Below, piece by piece: positions 31,559 through 42,499 of a DNA stretch of 64,000 bases (its first letter is position 1; every line of letters begins with the position of its first letter). Below the pieces are notes generated by a model. It saw only the letters and a program-made list of their open reading frames with translations. It ran no database searches and was not told the DNA's origin. The stretch is taken from positions 21,001 to 85,000 of the forward strand of contig CAUYUJ010016070.1 in the NCBI GenBank assembly GCA_963575745.1, read 5' to 3'. Made by a program: the position numbers and the translations under genes. This DNA is from Prorocentrum cordatum. Its lineage: Eukaryota; Sar; Dinophyceae; Prorocentrales; Prorocentraceae.

Positions 31559-32337
31559 CTAAGTGTAGCAAAAAGTGATCACAGAAGGGTCCCACAGAGG
31601 GGACGGGGAGCCCCAGACGGCCCTGTACGGCAGCCGTTTCGCTTCAGACTGTTTCAATTGATTCAGGATCCGGTCTCTCGCCTCAATGCCGTCTACACTG
31701 TTGGTTGAGACGGCCACGATCGCTGGCAAAAATACACGTAGCACCTCGCAGTTGCGGATAAGAGTGAGGGGGCGGGCGCGGGCGACGCGGGCGTCGAGCT
31801 GGCGGACTTCGTTGCCCTCACCTTCCCTGTCGATGGCGCCATCCTCTTCCTCCTCCTCCTCCTCCTGATACTCCTCCTCCTCTTCCTCGTCCGCGTCCTC
31901 GTCCTCATCGTCGTCGTAACCGTCGTCGTCCGCCTCCGCCTCCTCCGCGGCGCTCCTGGACGGCCACCACGGCTCGGCGGCGCCGTCCCCTGCGCGCCAG
32001 GTCGGCGACTGCGGCATGGCGGCTGCAGGCGCATCCAGCACCCGTGCCAAGGCTTGCTCGCACTGCGGATGCCGCAAGAATGAGGCCTGATGGACGTGGT
32101 GCTGCCACTGCAAGCGCCCGCTGCAGCTGGTGCCTGCGGGGGCTGCTGCTGCTGGCGCTGGCACGACTCAGTCAGGATCGCCAAGACGTGCCAGTCAGGT
32201 TCACTCGTGGCGTTGAAGTCTTTGGCGCGCTTAAAGATGATCACGCGTGTGTCCCCGAACGGGGCAATTCCCCCAGTTGAAATGACCTTGGGTAGGGGTT
32301 CAAAAAGGGATATTGGAGAGAGGGTGTATTTCAACAT
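31559..32337 (-). pseudogene. Possible eroded minus-strand gene, unknown product
   Basis: Two minus frames look protein-like. The first (from 32337) reads SPISLFEPLPKV, VIIFKRAKDFN and WHVLAILTESC. After a change of frame near 32150 the second reads QWQHHVHQASFLRHPQCEQA, a His/Cys-rich phrase, then an acidic stretch encoded by TCC/TCG microsatellite (about 31845-31930), and finally VRQLDARVARARPLTLI and AVSTNSVDGIEARD to 31559. I do not recognise the family. The frameshift and the embedded microsatellite suggest decay. Confidence 0.3.
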
Positions 32338-32363
32338 CGTCGGTGGGTCTGTGGTTTATTATG

Positions 32364-32650
32364 GTCCTCCTCCTCCTCCTCCTCCTCCTCCTCCTCCTCC
32401 TCCTCCTCCTCCTCCTCCTCCTCCTCCCCCTGCCCCTCCTCCTCTTTCCCTTCCCTTTCCCCCCCCCCTCCCCCTCCCCCTCACTCTCCTCCTCCTCACT
32501 CCTCCTCCTCCTCCTCCTCCTCCTCCTCCCTCCTCCTCCTCCTCCTCCTCCGCCCCTCCTCCTCCTCCTCCTCCTCCTCCTCCTCCTCCTCCTCCTCCTC
32601 CTCCTCCTCCTCCTCCTCTCGTCCCTCTCCTCCTCTCCCTCCCCCCCCTC
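32364..32650. repeat. TCC microsatellite
   Basis: TCC tract with CCC and CTTTCC variants. A similar sequence context, TGGTTTATTATGGTCCTCC, precedes it. Confidence 0.95.
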
Positions 32651-33150
32651 CTTCTCCTCACCCCCTCCGCGGGCCTGCCGCCCCCGCCGTCGCGCCCCGC
32701 CGCCGCGGCCTCGGCCCGCGGCCGCGCCGTGGCCGAGTGCGGCTCCGCGGCGTCCAGCTCCGCGTCCGCCAGGCCTCTGCCGCTGCTCCTCCTCTCGCCC
32801 CTCCTCGTCTGCTCCTGCCCCCCTGCCTCTGCTGCCGCCGCGCCTGCCTCTCACCCCCCCTCCTCTTTCCCCCCTCCCCTCCTGCTCCTCGTGCCGCTCC
32901 TCCCGGCTCCCTCTCGCCCTGGCCCCCCCCCCTCACTCGCCTCGACTCTGGGTCGTCGACGCCAGCTCCGGCGACGGCAGCGGCAGCTCAGCGACTGCGT
33001 CGGCACCATCGTTGTCAGCATCAGCAGCGCCAAGAAGAAGAGCAGCCGTCATCGTCCCTCCAAGTCGTGCAAGGCGGCGTCCTGCTCTGGTTCCTGCCCC
33101 CCGTGCTTCCGTCGCAGGCCCGCCGCCCTTGTCCCTCGAACGCAGGGCCG
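32651..33150. other. Very G+C-rich sequence
   Basis: Frames on both strands are open because of base composition. No motif is recognised before the RCC1-like fragment. Confidence 0.3.
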
Positions 33151-33285
33151 AGCGCTCGCCTGGCGATCCCCGCGCGCCCGCCATCCATGGCCGCCGCCGG
33201 AGCAGATCACACGGTGCTGATCAGGAGCGACGGCGCTGCGGTGGCCCGCGGCCTCATTCCGGCGGCGAGCCCGAGGGGGGGAGCG
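33151..33285 (+). pseudogene. RCC1-repeat fragment
   Basis: In one plus frame, an ATG at 33187 is followed by GADHTVLIRSDGAAVARG. This is the conserved core of an RCC1 beta-propeller blade (G-x-x-H-T-V/A-x-L/I-x-x-D-G-x-V-x-x-W/C-G). Such blades occur in chromatin- and ubiquitin-ligase-associated proteins and are common in dinoflagellate predicted proteins. Only one blade is present; the frame then becomes Arg/Pro/Ala-rich with no second blade. It may be an isolated exon with an unrecognised splice site or a retroposed fragment. Its G+C content matches its surroundings. Confidence 0.4.
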
Positions 33286-34612
33286 AGAAGGGGCGGGCCT
33301 TCTCGGAGGGCTCGGAAGGCCCCCCGGCCTTGGAGACGTTTTCTGAGCTTTCCCCGAAGACACTTTTTTTACCAGCGTGCAGGAGCCCAGTGGCAAGGCG
33401 GGGACAGAGAGAGAAGGGGAGGAGGGGCGGGAGGCAGAGTGGGAACAACAGCGGCCGCGCCGCCGCCCCCCCGGGGCGGCCCCGGCGCGCGCCCTCCCAC
33501 TTAGCCAGGGGCGCCCGGCCGCGCTTGCAGACGAGCCCGCAGGGCCGCGCTGCCACTCGGCGTCGCGGCCGCCAGCGGGCTCCGCAGGCAGCAGGAGCAG
33601 CACGGCGGCCCGCGGCTGCCACGCGGGAGCCCAGCCGCCGCGGGGCCGGCTCGCGAGCCGCCGCCGGCACGGCGCCCAGCACCCGCATGCCATGCAAGCG
33701 GCCCACGCCGGGCCCTGCACCGCCGCATGCGGTTGCCAGGCGTCGCCTGCAAACAACGCCCTCGCCGAGGCCGCGGGCGGGAGGGCTCGGGGGGCGCGGC
33801 AACCGCTGGCGGCCCAGGCCGCGCCCGAGCCCGCGGCGCTGCGGCGGCGGCGACTGCTGCCGCATCCCCCTCTCGCGGCGCCCGTCTGCGGCGGCGGCCT
33901 GGCGCCACCCAGCGGCGCCGGACTCTGGGCCCAGCTGGGCCGGCGCGGCCGTGGTTGGCCTTCAGGGCTGCCAGCTCCACGGCGACCGCCGCGCGCTAGA
34001 CCAGAAAGCTTCTCAGAACGCCGGTGCGCCTCTGAGATCGAGCTTCTGAAATGGTGGTTGGAGCGCTGGTGGCTGAGGCTGTGTGCAAGAAAAGTTCGGC
34101 CACATGGAAACTGGCAGAAGTGACCTGGGCCAGCCCTTCCACTCTTTCCAGCCCTGGCCAGTTTCTTTCTATTTTTGCCCAGCCCTTGCGACCTCATTCT
34201 CACTGTTTCAGGCGTGTTTCGCCCACTGCCAGTTTGTCCAGCCCTGGCCACTGCCACTTTCACTGACTTCCCAACTGTTTCAAATTTTCTTGTGTGAAAA
34301 CATGAGCCCCAAAGTCCTAACCACCATTTGGTAGCCCCAAGCTGTAGCTAGCGGTGCGGGGCTCCTGCGTGGACCGCCTGCGTTGCCGGCCAACCGCCAT
34401 GTATATCCGTAAGGGCCTCGCCCCCTGCCGCCGGCCCCCTCTCTCGGAGAATGGGCCATGGAAGAGCTACATAAGTCACAACTGATCACAAGAGGGGTTA
34501 CCACACAGGGCGATTGGTAAGACGTGTATGGTTTACGAGCTTGGTTACCACACCTTGGGATAAAAGGGCCGAGGGAGTACTCGCAGTTTGGGTTACCACG
34601 CCTTGCGATGGA
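33286..34612. other. No recognised gene; short CCAGCCCTGGCCA repeats
   Basis: The very G+C-rich part to 34020 has frames open on both strands, including a 404-codon minus frame. None carries a motif and the pattern fits base composition alone. From 34125 to 34260 the phrase CAGCCCTGGCCA recurs, and between 34490 and 34600 GGTTACCACxC recurs three times. Confidence 0.35.
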
Positions 34613-35215
34613 TGTGCGTGAGGGGTGGCACCGAATTTCAGAAATGTGGCAAATCCCCTGTGTTTTTGGACCCTGACCCCGCGGATCTGCGTGAGGGGTG
34701 GCACCGAATTTCAGAAATGTGGCAAATCCCTGTGTTTTTGGACCCTGACCCCGCGGATCTGCGTGAGGGGTGGCACCGAATTTCAGAAATGTGGCAAATC
34801 CCCTGTGTTTTTGGACCCTGACCCCGCGGATCTGCGTGAGGGGTGGCACCGAATTTCAGAAATGTGGCAAATCCCATGTGTTTTTGGACCCTGACCCCGC
34901 GGATCTGCGTGAGGGGTGGCACCGAATTTCAGAAATGTGGCAAATCCCATGTGTTTTTGGACCCTGACCCCGCGGATCTGCGTGAGGGGTGGCACCGAAT
35001 TTCAGAAATGTGGCAAATCCCATGTGTTTTTGGACCCTGACCCCGCGGATCTGCGTGAGGGGTGGCACCGAATTTCAGAAATGTGGCAAATCCCATGTGT
35101 TTTTGGACCCTGACCCCGCGGATCTGCGTGAGGGGTGGCACCGAATTTCAGAAATGTGGCAAATCCCTGTGTTTTTGGACCCTGACCCCGCGGATCTGCG
35201 TGAGGGGTGTCGATT
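34613..35215 (+). repeat. 73-bp satellite, eight nearly identical copies
   Basis: Units start GCGTGAGGGGTGGCACCG at 34616, 34689, 34761, 34834, 34907, 34980, 35053 and 35126, with a ninth truncated at 35198. Variation is almost confined to one site (CCCCTG, CCCTG or CCCATG), and copies 4-7 are all CCCATG. High identity implies recent amplification. Because 73 is not divisible by three, the same short peptide appears in different frames and is not a repeat protein. Confidence 0.95.
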
Positions 35216-35589
35216 TCGAGCCCCCCCAGCAATTCAGACAACGCGCCCAGGTGAGGCTAAAAGTCTTGTTTGGGCCTCCCCCCCCCTCGCGCGGTCAATC
35301 AACTAGTTACAGTAACCAGCAAGAAGTCAACTAGTTACAGTAACCAGCAAGAAGCAGAACTGTAACACTGGAAACTACAACCTACGACTGGTACAGGAAA
35401 CTGCGAATCACGTGCCTCGCAGCCTGGTGGCCCCACAAGGGGGCCGGCGGATTACGAAATCGTGGTTCGGCCTATTGGGATAGTTCCCCACATCCTGAGT
35501 GGGGTTCTTGTTTTCCTAGAACATCCTCTCCTTCTCCCTCCCGCCTCCCGCCTCCCATGTCACACCATGCCTACCATTCCATACCATAC

Positions 35590-36960
35590 CATACCTACCA
35601 CCCATACTATTTACATGGTTTCGTGCCCCTCCCAGCTCTCCAGGGAGGGCCCGCCTGAGCGAGGAGGGCATCGGAAACCCATACTATTTACATGGTTTCG
35701 TGCCCCTTCCCACCCTTCCAGAGAGGCCCCGCCTGAGCGAGGAGGGTATCGGAAACCCATACTATTTACATGGTTTCGTGCCCGTCCCACCCCTCCAGGG
35801 AGGCCCCGCCTGAGCGAGGAGGGTATCGGAAACCTATACTATTTACATGGTTTCGTGCCCCTCCCACCCCTCCAGGGAGGGCCCGCCTGAGCGAGGAGGG
35901 TATCGGAAGCCCATACTATTTACATGGCTTCGTGCCCCTTTTCGCCCCTCCAGGGAGGCCCCGCCTGAGCGAGGAGGGTATCGGAAACCCATACTATTTA
36001 CATGGTTTCGTGCCCCTCCCACCCCTTCAGGGAGATCCCGCCTGAGCGAGGAGGGTATCGGAAATCCATGCTATATTGACATGGTTTCGTGCCCCTCCCA
36101 GCCCTCCAGGGAGGCCCCGTCTGAGCGAGGAGGGTATCGGAAACCCATACGATTTACATGGTTTCGTGCCCCTCCCAGCCCTCCAGGGAGGCCCCGTCTG
36201 AGCGAGGAGGGCATCGGAAACCCATACTATTTACATGGCGTCGTGCCCTTCCCACCTCTCCAGGGGGGCCCCGCCTGAGCGAGGAGGGTATCGGAAACCC
36301 ATATTCTTTACATGGTTTCGTGCCTCTCCCACCCCTCATGGGAGGGTATCGGAAACCCATACTATTTACGTGGTTTCGTGCCCATCCCAGCCCTCCAGGG
36401 AGGCCCCGTCTGAGCGAGGAGGGTATCGGAAACCCATACTATTTACATGGTTTCGTGCCCGTCCCACCCCTCCAGGAGGGCCCCGCCTGAGCGAGGAGGG
36501 CATCGGAAACCCATACTATTTACATGGTTTCGTGCCCCTCCCACCCCTCCAGGGAGACCCCGCCTGAGCGAGGAGGGTATCGGAAACCTATATTTTTTCA
36601 TAGTTTCGTGCCCCTCCCACCTCTCCAGGGAGGCCCCGCTTGAGCGAGGAGGGTATCGGAAACCCATACTATTTACATGGTTTCGTGCCCCACCCACCCC
36701 TCCAGGGAGGCCCTCCTCCTCCTGCTCCTCCTCCTCCTCCTCCTCCTCCTCCTCCTCCTCCTCCTCCTCCAAGAGGGCATCGGAAAACAATAGTTTACAC
36801 GGTTTCGTGTCCTCTCCACTCCTCCAGAGAGGCCGCGCTTGAATGAGGAGGGTCGCGGAAAGCATTACTCTTTACCCGGTTTCGTAGCCCTCCCCTTTCT
36901 AGAGCGAGGAGGGTATCAAGAAACCGTATGATTTACAAGGCTTCGTTTCCTGAGCACCTG
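35590..36960 (+). repeat. 77-bp satellite, about 17 copies
   Basis: The unit contains CTATTTACATGGTTTCGTGC, CCTCCAGGGAGGCCCCGC and TGAGCGAGGAGGGTATCGG. The spacing is 77-78 bp except 57 bp at about 36312-36369, where about 20 bp are missing. A TCC microsatellite (36714-36771) interrupts the last units, after which copies are strongly diverged. CTCCAGGGAGG forms a small palindrome within the unit. Confidence 0.9.
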
Positions 36961-37254
36961 TCCTCCCTTCTCCCTTCTTTCGTCTGCCCTTTCGTGCGTA
37001 CTTACTCGTTCGATGAGCTTCTCCTTCGTGTTGATGTTGTCGTGCCCCATGGGTCCCACGAGACCGTTAATATCTTATGTGGGGAACTCCGTTATCATTA
37101 TCTTCCTATTCCTGTCCGACCTGCTGGGCCTCTTCCGGGACGATCTGACGTCCCCCCTTCACCCACTCGAACGAGCCTATTCTGGATGGGGCACTCATCG
37201 CCCCCCTTGGATCCGCCTAGGGAGGTTTGGCACGTGCTGTCGGAACGGAAGGAG
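36961..37254. other. Unique sequence, no recognised gene
   Basis: No domain or repeat recognised. Confidence 0.3.
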
Positions 37255-37561
37255 GAAGGGTTGGAGGAGGAGAAGGAGGAGGAGGAAGAGGAGGAGGAGG
37301 AGGAGGAGGGGAGGAGGAGGAGGATGAGGGAGGAGGAGGGGGAGGAGGAGGAGGATGTGATGGGCAAGCTCCGTCGGAAGGTTAGTCGCCCACCCTTCGA
37401 TTACTAGCCCACCCAGAGTAGGCCGCAACACGCTGGCGAAGTCCTTGGTGGTCTGAGTTTGCCCCCCCGCCCGCTCCTCCTCCTCCTCCTCGCTCCTCCT
37501 CGCTCCTCGCTTTTCCTCCTCCTCCTCCTCCTCCTCCTCCTTCCTCCTCCTCCTCCTCCTC

Positions 37562-37608
<47 letters not shown>

Positions 37609-38080
37609 TTTCCTCATCCTCCTCATCTTCCTCCCCGCTCCTCCTCGTCTCCTTCCCTCCTCTCCTCCTCCTCCTCCTCCTCCTCTCCCTCTCCTCCTCC
37701 TCTCCTCCTCCTCCTCCTCTCCTCCTCCTCCTCCTCCCTCCTCATTCTCCTCATCCTCCTCCTCCTTCTCCTCCTCGCTTCTCTCCTCCTCGTCCTCGCT
37801 CGCTCCTCCTCCTCCTCCTCGTCGCTCCTCGTTCCTCGCTCCTCCTCTTCTTCCTTTTCCTTCTCATCCTCCTCATCCACCTCCTCCCTCCTCCTCCTCA
37901 TCCTCCTCCTCCTTCTCCTCCTCCTCCTCCTCCTCATCATCATCATCATCGTCGTCATCATCATCATCCGTCTCCTCATCGCTGTTCCTCCTCCTCCTCC
38001 TCCTTCTCCTCCTCCTCCTTCTCCTCCTCCTCCTCCTCCTCCACCTCCTCCTCGCTCCTCCACCTCCTCCTCCGTGGCCG
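37255..38080. repeat. GGA then TCC/ATC microsatellites
   Basis: GGA tract 37255-37360, unique spacer to 37470, then TCC with a pure ATC block at 37564-37608 and a second at 37935-37970. Confidence 0.9.
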
Positions 38081-38214
38081 CCCCGCCCATCTCCGCCCTG
38101 CCCCCTTGCAGTGCGCAGTGCGCTGTCCAGTGCCCCCTCCGCCGCCCGCCCGGCCCGCGCGCTCGCCGGGCCCGCGGCAGAAGCGTGCTCGGGTGGTTGT
38201 CACCTGCGCAGGCA

Positions 38215-38480
38215 GGCAGCAGTACAGTCGGGGCCCTGCAGAAGGAACCCTTCGTTTGGGAATTGGCCGTTTTCGGTTCGCGAGAGGGCGTCGCGGCCGT
38301 CATTTTTGCGGGTCCAGGTCCGTCGGTTTCGGGCCCAGGCCTTTTGCACTAAAGGGTGGTTGGGTGGCTTACTAGAGGTAGGCTTGCCCACCGCCGACAA
38401 GAAGGGCCAGCAAACCAGAGTTCCTGCGTACAGCCGGGGCCCTGAAGAAGGAACCCTTTTCGTTGGGGAGGGGCTCGGTG
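38215..38480 (+). repeat. Direct repeat around GAAGGAACCC
   Basis: GTACAG(T/C)(C)GGGGCCCTG followed by AGAAGGAACCCTT occurs at about 38222 and 38430, 208 bp apart. Confidence 0.5.
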
Positions 38481-39049
38481 GGTGTTCCTTGATTGTTCTG
38501 CAGTTTGCCTTCGGTTTTCCTGAGGTTTCCCATGGGAAATCGAAGTTCAACTTATGGGAGAAAGGGGCCTCACTCCTTATTTGGAGTTCCTGAGGTGTTC
38601 CAACCTACTTTAGCCTTGATCACCAGAAAGAATTTCGGGCACCAGAAAAGTACCCCAAAAGCTCTACGGTTTTCACGTGTCGGGTCCTCGGAGACACTCG
38701 TTCGACACTGTTTCGACACTCGTTCGACACTTTTTCGGGAATTCGAAATTATTTCTGGGATGTGGTCCTTCAGTGCGATGGGAGCAACATAAATCATGGC
38801 GCAAACATCGCAGAGCGGATTTCGTTTGGATTTCAATCGGATGGACCCGGAGTGTCCTGGAGAATTTCGTGCCGGATTTCGAAGTGGATTTCGCGCGGAT
38901 TTATTTCTTTTTGGCCAGGAATGAGAACGAAGACAGACCCACGCGAAGTTTATTTCGTTGTTCGCTCGCCGTTTCGGGGCTTTGCATTGACGGAAGTCCA
39001 CGCAAAAATCCGCTGCAGCACGTCTGCAAGGTCGGTGCAGTGAGTAATC
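38481..39049. other. No gene; GACACT- and GGATTTCG-rich
   Basis: CGTTCGACACT/GTTTCGACACT repeats (38698-38735) and GGATTTCG/GAATTTCG repeats (38816-38910) suggest old minisatellites. No gene was recognised. Confidence 0.35.
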
Positions 39050-39225
39050 AGGAGGGGGGGGAAACACAGACACAAGTAATTGCCGATGCCCAGTAACAGA
39101 TGGGGAAAGATGGGGAGTGCGGGGGAAGACGAAGACCCGAGACATGTGGAAAAAGGTTGGGAATCCTGGGATGTGTGTGCATTTGTGTGTGTGTATGTGT
39201 CCCTGGGCCCCTGCAATTAATCACC
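39050..39225 (+). repeat. Dispersed repeat D1, copy 3
   Basis: Contains AAACACAGACACAAGTAATT, GGGGGAAGACGAAGACCC, ACATGTGGAAAA, GGGATGTGTGTGCATTTGTG and GTCCCTGGGCCCC in the same order as the copies at 3735 and 7835. Confidence 0.6.
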
Positions 39226-39247
39226 ATCGCACGAACCACCGAGTCGT

Positions 39248-39442
39248 CCAGCAGTGCTGCCAGGGTGGCCTCGGCTCAAAAGCCAGCCGGCCTGGCGGCG
39301 GCCCTACCCCCCATGCTCTCGCCGTCGTCATCCGTCGCCGTTGTCGTCGTCGTCGTCGCTGTCGCCCTCGCCGTCGCCGTTGCCGTCGCCGTCTGTCGTC
39401 GCGCTCCGTCGACGTCGTCTTCGCTGTCCGTCGTAGTCGTTG

Positions 39443-39474
<32 letters not shown>

Positions 39475-39830
39475 GGAATCGTCGGCGGCGGCGTCGTGGT
39501 CGTCGTCGTCGTCGTCGTGGTCGTGGTCGTCGTCGTGGTCGTTGTCGTCGCCGACGCCGTGCTGCCAGGGGGCGCCTCGGCTCAAAAGCCGGCCGGCCCG
39601 GCGGCGGCCGGGCCCCCCCATGCCCTCCACCGCGCCCGCCCGGCGGCCAGAGGCCCGCCGGGCGCGGACCGCAGGCTCGCCGGTGGCTGCCGCCGCCGCC
39701 GCAGGCGGCCGCCGCCGCCGCCGTCGTCGTCGTCGACGGCGTCGTCGTCGACGACGTCGTCGTCGTCGTCGTCGACGTCGTCGTCGTCGTGTTCGTGGTC
39801 GTCGTCGTCGTCATCGGGAGGAGTGGGCGG
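39248..39830 (+). repeat. GTC microsatellite with duplicated flank
   Basis: GTC/GTCGCC triplets fill about 39325-39555 and 39720-39820. A 70-bp segment with GTGCTGCCAGGG, CCTCGGCTCAAAAGCC and GGCGGCGGCC occurs at 39256 and again at 39561, about 305 bp apart, so the GTC tract lies in a tandemly duplicated unit. Confidence 0.75.
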
Positions 39831-40635
39831 GGGGGAGGGGGACGGGGGAGGATGTGCGCCGAGGAAAGACCATGATGAGGAGGAGGAGGTGGAGGAGGAG
39901 GAGGATGGTGGTGGCGATGATAATGATGATGATGGTGGTGGGAATCATGATGATTGTGATCATGAGGGGTTCGAAGAGGAGGAGAATGATATTGAGGCGA
40001 GATTTAGTCATTCTTGACGCTTCGCGTATCCCCACCGGCCTCTCATGCAGTGCATCAGTCGGCGACTTTTGAGCAGCTGATGGAGGGGCCGGCCCTTTGG
40101 GATCTTAGGGCCTTCCCCCCCGTGCACGGGATGGTGGACCTTGGAGCACCGTGGTCGCCTCCGAGTGGTTCAGCCTTCTCAGTCGCGGCCGCTCCCCTGG
40201 ACCCATCCCATCCACCAGGCAGGTTTGCGACGTTCTTCGGCAGCTCAGCCCACCTTGCTCGCACACGCCGTTGGGACGGCCCTGGGCCTGGCGCCCCACT
40301 GGCGACTCGCCCATCGTCCACCCCGCCTGAGCGCCCACCTGGCATGATGGACGCGCAGACATCGGCGCACTCGCCCTCGCGCCGTCTGAGTGGGTTATGC
40401 CTCACGGCACATTCCTAATTCCCTGGCATTTTGCTAGGCTGCATGTGCCTGAGCTTCCCTGGACGCCCTCAGCCTGCCAGCGTTCCCGCGCAGTCTCCGC
40501 GGCTGCTTGGTGAGTGGGCCGGCCGGCCTGCGGCGCGTTTAGTAGCTAATTAGGCCGTTACCGTGTCCCGGAACGCTTCTGACTCCGCTTGCGCTCTCGC
40601 TGGCGGACGCGACCGAAAAAAGTATCCCCACCCGC
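39831..40635. other. No recognised gene
   Basis: A plus frame 40014-40418 has acceptable composition (SATFEQLMEGPALWDLRAF) but no recognised family. A short GGA/GAT tract lies at 39875-39960. Confidence 0.25.
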
Positions 40636-40639
40636 CCAT

Positions 40640-41275
40640 TCAGAAACAGTTTGCCAGGCGAGTTGAAGCGTTGTTGTGAGAGGTTCTCGAGGGTCTCTTC
40701 GAGCCATATTGGGGCTCTCTTGAGGTCCTCTCGGGGCCTTCTTGGGGACCTCTTGGGGCTCTTTTGGGGCCATCTTGGGGCCCTCTTTGGGCCCTTTGGG
40801 CGGGTCTGAGAGGTCTCTTGGGGCCGTCTTTGCCCCCGTAGCTCAAAGGGAGTGGGCTCCTCAATTCAAGCTCCTCCTTCGAGGGTTCAACAATTGCCTC
40901 TTGGGGCCTTCTTGGGGCGCTCTTGGGGTGCTTTTGGGCGCCCTTGGGGCTCTCTTGGGGCCCCCTTAGGCCCCTCTTGGGACTCTCTTGGGCCGTCTTG
41001 GGGCCATCTTGGGGCCTCGGAGGCCCATCAGAATCGAAAGGCGAGAACGCGCAGATAACTGCGTTTCCTTAGGATTTGGAGCTGGTTTGGCCGGGCCTTG
41101 GAGGGCTCGGAGGGCACCTGAAACCATCGTGGGGCCGTTTTGGGGCGTCTTCGATGTATGTGGGAGGCTATCGTGAGCCATCGTCAGCTGTCTTGAACCA
41201 TCTTGGAGGCCTTCTTGGGCTCTCTGAGGCCGTCTTGGAGCCGTCTTGGGCCATCTTGGGCGCCCTAATGCCTCG
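40640..41275 (+). repeat. Degenerate CTTGGGGC repeat
   Basis: CTTGGGGCC/TCTTGGGG phrases recur every 10-18 bp over about 600 bp with no fixed period. The complementary phrase (CCCCAAGAG) dominates 61150-62270. Confidence 0.6.
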
Positions 41276-42400
41276 CGCCCCCCCCTCCCAGGCCCAGGGG
41301 GGGGGGGGAAGATAGCAAGCTGTCTAGCTCGCTCCCACCCGCCCTCCCGACACACACATAAGTAACACTTGAGCCTCAGCATGTTCAGCGGTCGTCTTTG
41401 CATGGGCAGCTACTGGGAGCAAAACTGAGCCCATGTGCGCGACGCTGGGGCGAGGGGCGCCTCGCGTGCCAGGCGCGACACGCGCGCCAGGCACCCCTGG
41501 GGCCCGAGCGTGCAAGGCACGCCTGGTGCGCCAGATGCGCCACGTGCCTCCGCGTGCGCCAGGTGTACCGCATACTCCAGCCGCGCCAGGTGCGCCACGT
41601 CCGGGGCACGTGCAGAGTGTGTCAGGTGCGCTTGCGCAACCGCTTGGCAGTGATCGCGGGGTGGCCGCGCATGATCCAGATTTGCCCGCGAGGTGCATGT
41701 TGTATTGTTTCTTGTTTTTTGTCAGGGATGGTAGCCCTGCGTGCAGCTGGCAATATGATGACACCCCCGCCGTCCATTTCCAAAAAGAATACACATTGCT
41801 CGCGGTCCTCATTAACATGAGTCCAGACTTTGCCCCGAGGTGTATTTTGAATTATTTTCTGACAGGGATGGAATGAGGGGCGCACCGAGTTGGTTGCGCA
41901 GGCTCTGGATTTGGAGGCACAGTGTATTTCGTATTGTCTTGTTGGCAAGGATTGTTTTGGGGGAGCCCCAATGGGTCCTCAGTGTTCCTGGTTGGCTGAC
42001 GGTCGCCTGGGGGAGGGGGTGTATATTAGTAGGGAACAGTGGTAAACCCTTCCCCCGAGCAGGGGAAGGATGGGTTGTGGAAAGGGAGAAAGCCAAAATC
42101 GCTAAACCACCAACGCCCAGAGGGCTTGTGGGATTAGCAGTCGTCGTTTTCCAAACAGTGCTCTCGCTTGGGGATTCTTACCCCTGGTCTATGGAACAGG
42201 CCTTGGCTGTCAGTCTGGCGGCTCTGTGCTCGCCGTCTCCGTCGCCGCCTCGTCGCCGCCCGCCGTCTGGGCCTGATAGTCGGTCTGGCGGGTCCGTGTT
42301 CGCCGTCGCCGCCCCGTCGCCGCCCATTGTTTCTCCTTCCTAAAAGAGCATTAGGATCCACCCCCCTTTTCAGATGTTACGTTCATGTTTTCCTATCGCA
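41276..42400. other. No gene; short GCGCCAGGCG repeats
   Basis: Between 41440 and 41630 GCGCCAGG/TGCGCCA phrases recur, resembling the 9-bp CTGGCGCAC array at 54.2-55.6 kb. Two segments near 41690 and 41830 share GAGGTGTATTTTG/GAGGTGCATGTTGTATTGTT. No gene was recognised. Confidence 0.35.
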
Positions 42401-42499
42401 AATCGCGCATGGCCCTGCCCCACCGTCCATCCTAAGAACGAACTCGTACCATGCCAGCCAAACCGGTAACGGCCCCCCTTCGTCTTCTGTAAAAGACGA

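Noticed and set aside
33049-34263. 404-codon minus frame in G+C-rich DNA
   Set aside because: Very high G+C content lengthens open frames on both strands here. The frame has no motif and overlaps the RCC1 fragment on the other strand.
35590-36960. Regular 77-bp repeats considered as a CRISPR-like array
   Set aside because: Units are contiguous with no unique spacers, and the setting is eukaryotic. The same holds for the 73-, 76- and 89-bp arrays.
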